A stretch of DNA of 43,450 nucleotides from Streptomyces rhizoryzae. GTDB taxonomy: Bacteria; Actinomycetota; Actinomycetes; Streptomycetales; Streptomycetaceae. Positions 40,506 to 43,450 of the stretch are shown in pieces (position 1 is the stretch's first letter; the number at the start of each line of letters is the position of its first letter). The stretch covers positions 1-43,450 of the forward strand of contig NZ_JALMUV010000056.1 of assembly GCF_023155275.1 (NCBI RefSeq). Direction: 5' to 3'. A program made the position numbers and the translations under genes. The notes beneath the pieces were generated by a model. That model was given only the letters and a program-made list of their open reading frames with translations, was not told the origin of the DNA and searched no databases.

Positions 40506-42404
40506 TCAGCGGGTCCGGTCCGGGCCGGGCGCGCAGCTGACCGGCTGGAGGACGAGGACCGACAGGTCGTCCTCGACCGGGCCGGTGCCGAAGTCGTGGG
40601 CGGCCCGCCGGACGTGCTCGGCGAGCGCCTTGGCGCCCAGCCCGAGGCCGTCCCGCAGGACCTCGGCCAGGCCGTCGTTGTCGTCCAGCTGCCAGGTGCC
40701 GCAGCGGCGTTCGGTGACCCCGTCGGTGACGCAGAGCAGCGTCTCCCCGGGGGCCAGGGTGAAGGTGCTGGCGTGGAACTCGGTGCCCTCGTCGATGCCC
40801 AGCAGCATCTGCGGGTCGGAGGCCGGTTCGACGGTGCCGTCGGTGAACAGGTGCAGCGGCGGCGGGTGGCCGGCGCTGGCCACCGTGCAGCGGGCCCCGG
40901 GGACGCCGGGGTCGACCGCCAGCTCCCCGTAGAGCAGGCTCAGGAAGCGGGATCCGGCCTGTTCGCCGTCGACCTCCACCGCCTCCGCGCTCTCCTCGGC
41001 CATGGCCAGATTCAGCCGGCCCAGGACCGATTCGACGCCGTGGCCCTCGCGGGCCAGCAGGCGCACCAGGTGGCGGGCCAGCCCGGTCACCGACATCGCC
41101 TCGGGGTCCTTGCCCTGGACGTCGCCCAGCAGGAAGCACCAGCGGCGGTCGCCCATCGGGAAGATGTCGTAGAAGTCGCCGCCGACGGTCTGCCCGGCGC
41201 CGTGCGGCTCGTAGACGACCGCGGTGTCCACGCCGGGGATGCTGGCCAGCGAGGCCGGCAGCTGGCGGCGCTGGAGGGCCAGGCTGATGCTGGTCTGCCG
41301 GGTGTACTGGCGGGCGGTGTGGACGGCCTGGGCGACCCGCCGGGCGACGTCCTCGACCATGCGGATCACGGTGTCGGTCATCTTCAGCCGGCCCGCCCGG
41401 CCGAGCAGCAGGACCCCCTGGAGCTCGTCGCGGGCCACCAGGGGGAAGGCCAGCGCGGAGCCGCCCGACGGGCAGGCACCGGCACATTCCGGCCAGGGCC
41501 AGGCGGTGCCGCCGGTGCGGGCGATGCCGGTGGGCGGTTCGCGCTCCAGGTCGGTGCGGAGCGGGCCGATGCGCCGCTCGTCGACGTGCCAGACCCGGGA
41601 CAGCTGCATCCGGCCGCCGTCCACGCACAGCCAGATCGCGCACCAGTCGGCGAGCCGGGGGACCAGCAGCTGGGCGGCGAGCGCGGTGACCATGTCCTGG
41701 TCGAGCTGCCCGGCGAGCAGCTCGCTGGTCTCGGCGAGGAACGACGGGCCGCCGCGGTCGGCCCACTCGGCGGCGTCGGCGCACGCGGGGCCCTGCCCGG
41801 CCGGGCCCCGGACCGGGGTCGCCTCGCCGTACGGGGGCCGGGCCGGGCCGGCCGGGGTGGTCTCCGGCTCGCCCTCGGTGGCCGTCAGCCGGAACCACAC
41901 CGTCTTGGTGGCCTTCCGGTACGTCACGCCCCAGGACTCGGCGAGCGCGCTGACCAGCTGGAGGCCGTAGCCGGGCTCGCCGCTGCGGGCGTCCACCCCG
42001 CCGCGCACCACCCGCGAGGGGTGCCGGTCGGAGACCTCCAGGACGACGGCGACGGTGGCGGGGCCGGGCGGCGGGCCCGGGGCCGGGGCGCGGGGTCGGG
42101 GGCCGCCGGCGGGGGCCGGGGCGTCCTTGCGGCCGTACTCCAGCCGGCAGGTGACGTCGATGTCGGTGCCCGCGTACATCACCGCGTTGGTGACCAGTTC
42201 GCTGACCAGGAGGACGGACTGGTCGATGAGTTCCCGGCTGATCGCGGCGGCGCCGGGGGCGTCCGGGGCGGCGGCCCGTTCGGTCAGCAGGGTGCGCACG
42301 AAGCGGCGGGCCCCGGCGGCGGCCAGCTGGTTGGCCGGCAGCCCGGTGCGGCACACCGTCTCGGTCTGCTGCGGGGCCGTCGATCGCGGGGACAGCGACG
42401 TCAC
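40506..42404 (-). CDS. RsbW-like kinase / GAF / PP2C (SpoIIE-type) phosphatase, OsaC-like
   Basis: 632 residues from GTG 42404, which has AGGGGG four bases upstream; a TTG at 42434 would add ten. Residues about 25-175 are an RsbW-type HATPase: VLLVSELVTNAVMYAG (Glu69, Asn73) and GYGLQLVSALAESWGV. A GAF domain (about 185-350) covers MVTALAAQLLVPRLADWCAI to ARDELQGVLLLGRAGRL. The C-terminal PP2C has VGGDFYDIFPMGDRRWCFLL, GDVQGKDPEAM, VASAGHPPPLHLF, LLCVTDGVTE and VEDDLSVLVL, with the metal-binding Asp residues intact. Such proteins phosphorylate and dephosphorylate anti-anti-sigma factors. OsaC of S. coelicolor, which modulates SigB in osmoadaptation, has this kind of layout, and the divergent HAMP-array kinase fits OsaA. 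Orthology is inferred. Confidence 0.88.
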   Translation of the reverse strand: MTSLSPRSTAPQQTETVCRTGLPANQLAAAGARRFVRTLLTERAAAPDAPGAAAISRELIDQSVLLVSELVTNAVMYAGTDIDVTCRLEYGRKDAPAPAGGPRPRAPAPGPPPGPATVAVVLEVSDRHPSRVVRGGVDARSGEPGYGLQLVSALAESWGVTYRKATKTVWFRLTATEGEPETTPAGPARPPYGEATPVRGPAGQGPACADAAEWADRGGPSFLAETSELLAGQLDQDMVTALAAQLLVPRLADWCAIWLCVDGGRMQLSRVWHVDERRIGPLRTDLEREPPTGIARTGGTAWPWPECAGACPSGGSALAFPLVARDELQGVLLLGRAGRLKMTDTVIRMVEDVARRVAQAVHTARQYTRQTSISLALQRRQLPASLASIPGVDTAVVYEPHGAGQTVGGDFYDIFPMGDRRWCFLLGDVQGKDPEAMSVTGLARHLVRLLAREGHGVESVLGRLNLAMAEESAEAVEVDGEQAGSRFLSLLYGELAVDPGVPGARCTVASAGHPPPLHLFTDGTVEPASDPQMLLGIDEGTEFHASTFTLAPGETLLCVTDGVTERRCGTWQLDDNDGLAEVLRDGLGLGAKALAEHVRRAAHDFGTGPVEDDLSVLVLQPVSCAPGPDRTR

Positions 42405-42600
42405 TGCGCCCCCTGAATACGCCTGGAAAAGCAACTCATTACGGGCGCTTTATACTATGTCATACCTGCCCAATTCGATCAGTTCCGGACCTGGCATCGG
42501 GTTGTCGACGGGCCGGCCCGGGACCGTTCCCGGACGGCTTCCGCCCGACGGACGGTGTCCGTCCGCTCCCCGTCGGTCTCGTCACTGGGGGATGGTGGCC
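42405..42600. promoter_or_regulatory. AT-rich divergent promoter region
   Basis: No gene here. Around 42446-42466 the sequence TTTATACTATGTCATACC is a marked AT-rich island in very GC-rich DNA. On either strand it offers -10-like hexamers (TATACT on plus, TAGTAT on minus), and TATG-T-CATA is a small palindrome. It likely drives the phosphatase and perhaps the HAMP-array kinase; no sigma-B-type GGGTAC element was recognised. Confidence 0.45.
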
Positions 42601-43450
42601 ATGGCGCCCGATCCGACCCGGCCCGAGTCGGCTGCGCCGCCCCGGGACCCCCGCTCCGACGGCCCGTGGGTGCGCACCAGCGAACTGCGCCCCCTGCTCG
42701 CCGCCATGAACGCCCTGCGGGACGGCGACTTCACCGCCCGGGCCGCACCGCCCCAAGGGGGCGCGGCGCCCGATGGCGTGCTCGCCGACATGACCGACGT
42801 CTTCGCCCAGATCGCCGCCCGCAACGCCCACCTGGCCGCCGAACTCCGGCGGCTGCGTCACGAGGTCATCCGGGAGGGGCGGCTGGACGAGCGGATCGGC
42901 GCGAGCCCCGGCCAGGGCGGCTGGGCGACCACCGTCGAGTCCGCCAACGCGGTGCTGGAGGCCCTGGTCACCCCGGTCGCCAACGCCACCCGGGTGCTGG
43001 ACTCGATCGCCGAGGGCGATCTGACCCGCCGCGTCGACCTGCACGACGGCAGCCGCGAGCTGCGCGGCGATCTGCGCCGGCTGGGCCGCTGCGTCAACCG
43101 CGTGGTCGACCAGCTGTCGCTGTTCACCGGCGAGGTGACCCGGGTCGCCCGCGAGGTCGGCACCGAGGGCCGGCTCGGCGGCCGCGCGAAGGTCCAGGGG
43201 CTCTCCGGCGACTGGCTGCACGTGACCGAGGCGGTCAACACCATGGCGTCCCGGCTGACCGCGCAGGTCCGGGACATCGCGGTGGTGACCACGGCGGTGG
43301 CCCGCGGCGACCTGACCCAGCAGGTGACGGTCGAGGCCACCGGCGAGCTGCTGGAGCTGAAGCTGACCGTCAACACCATGGTCGACCAGCTCTCCGCGTT
43401 CGCCGACGAGGTCACCCGGGTCGCCGGCGAGGTCGGCACCGAGGGCCGGC
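42601..43450 (+). CDS. HAMP-repeat hybrid sensor kinase, 5' part only (OsaA-like)
   Basis: The frame runs from ATG 42601 (GGGGGA nine bases upstream; ATG 42592 alternative) to the window end without a stop: 283 complete codons. No transmembrane helix is present, so the protein is cytoplasmic. After about 25 unstructured residues come HAMP units: PLLAAMNALRDGDFTARAAP, TPVANATRVLDSIAEGDLTR (about 128), VRDIAVVTTAVARGDLTQQV (about 223), separated by repeats of VNxMVDQLSxFxxEVTRVAxEVGTEGR with GGxAxVxGxSGxW. About 95 residues per unit. This is the start of the long HAMP-array hybrid kinase group that includes S. coelicolor OsaA (osmoadaptation); the His kinase and receiver parts would lie outside the window. 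Divergent from the OsaC-like phosphatase. Confidence 0.88.
   Translation, partial: MAPDPTRPESAAPPRDPRSDGPWVRTSELRPLLAAMNALRDGDFTARAAPPQGGAAPDGVLADMTDVFAQIAARNAHLAAELRRLRHEVIREGRLDERIGASPGQGGWATTVESANAVLEALVTPVANATRVLDSIAEGDLTRRVDLHDGSRELRGDLRRLGRCVNRVVDQLSLFTGEVTRVAREVGTEGRLGGRAKVQGLSGDWLHVTEAVNTMASRLTAQVRDIAVVTTAVARGDLTQQVTVEATGELLELKLTVNTMVDQLSAFADEVTRVAGEVGTEGR

Overview
The window is a very GC-rich, gene-dense piece of an actinobacterial chromosome, almost certainly from Streptomyces or a close relative. Evidence for this: codons ending in G or C, GTG and TTG starts, probable leaderless promoters, a Streptomyces subtilisin inhibitor (SSI) gene, an XRE/DUF397 pair of the WhiJ type, an RsbW-PP2C phosphatase beside a HAMP-array kinase (OsaC/OsaA type), and a GT2-GtrA + GT39 pair with its own two-component system. 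Everything is read from sequence alone; family names come from motif recognition, not searches.

Left part (1-12.9 kb): the end of an unknown gene carrying a perfect 28-bp inverted repeat at the window edge; decayed methyltransferase remnants; a VOC protein; a small membrane protein; a MarR-MFS-YceI cluster in which exporter and YceI protein share an unusual prealbumin-like domain; a TrmB-type regulator divergent from a secreted S53 protease; and a TetR regulator with a second MFS exporter.

Middle (12.9-27.5 kb): a minus-strand two-component system runs into a GT2-GtrA fusion and a GT39 membrane glycosyltransferase, together a complete three-component sugar-transfer machine, with similar sequence boxes before the regulator and before the glycosyltransferases. 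Then come a quinone/FMN reductase, a DUF2797 protein, a GlxA-type regulator divergent from a flavodoxin-fold reductase, and a DrrAB-type ABC exporter beside a DUF4097 protein and a ribbon-helix-helix protein whose start codon sits next to a 24-bp palindrome.

Accessory patch (27.5-29 kb): a 27-base C tract, a diverged second copy of the tRNA-Arg terminator, and a secreted protein made of three 39-residue repeats lie just behind tRNA-Arg(ACG). This is the most foreign-looking part of the window.

Right part (29-43.45 kb): HD-domain protein, second GlxA regulator, tRNA-Ser(GCT), SSI inhibitor, a 1288-residue PAS protein that looks like a histidine kinase without its catalytic residues, an acyl-CoA ligase, a run of four small minus-strand genes (three Cys-containing) opposite an XRE/DUF397 pair, an RsbW-GAF-PP2C phosphatase, and the start of a HAMP-repeat kinase that leaves the window.
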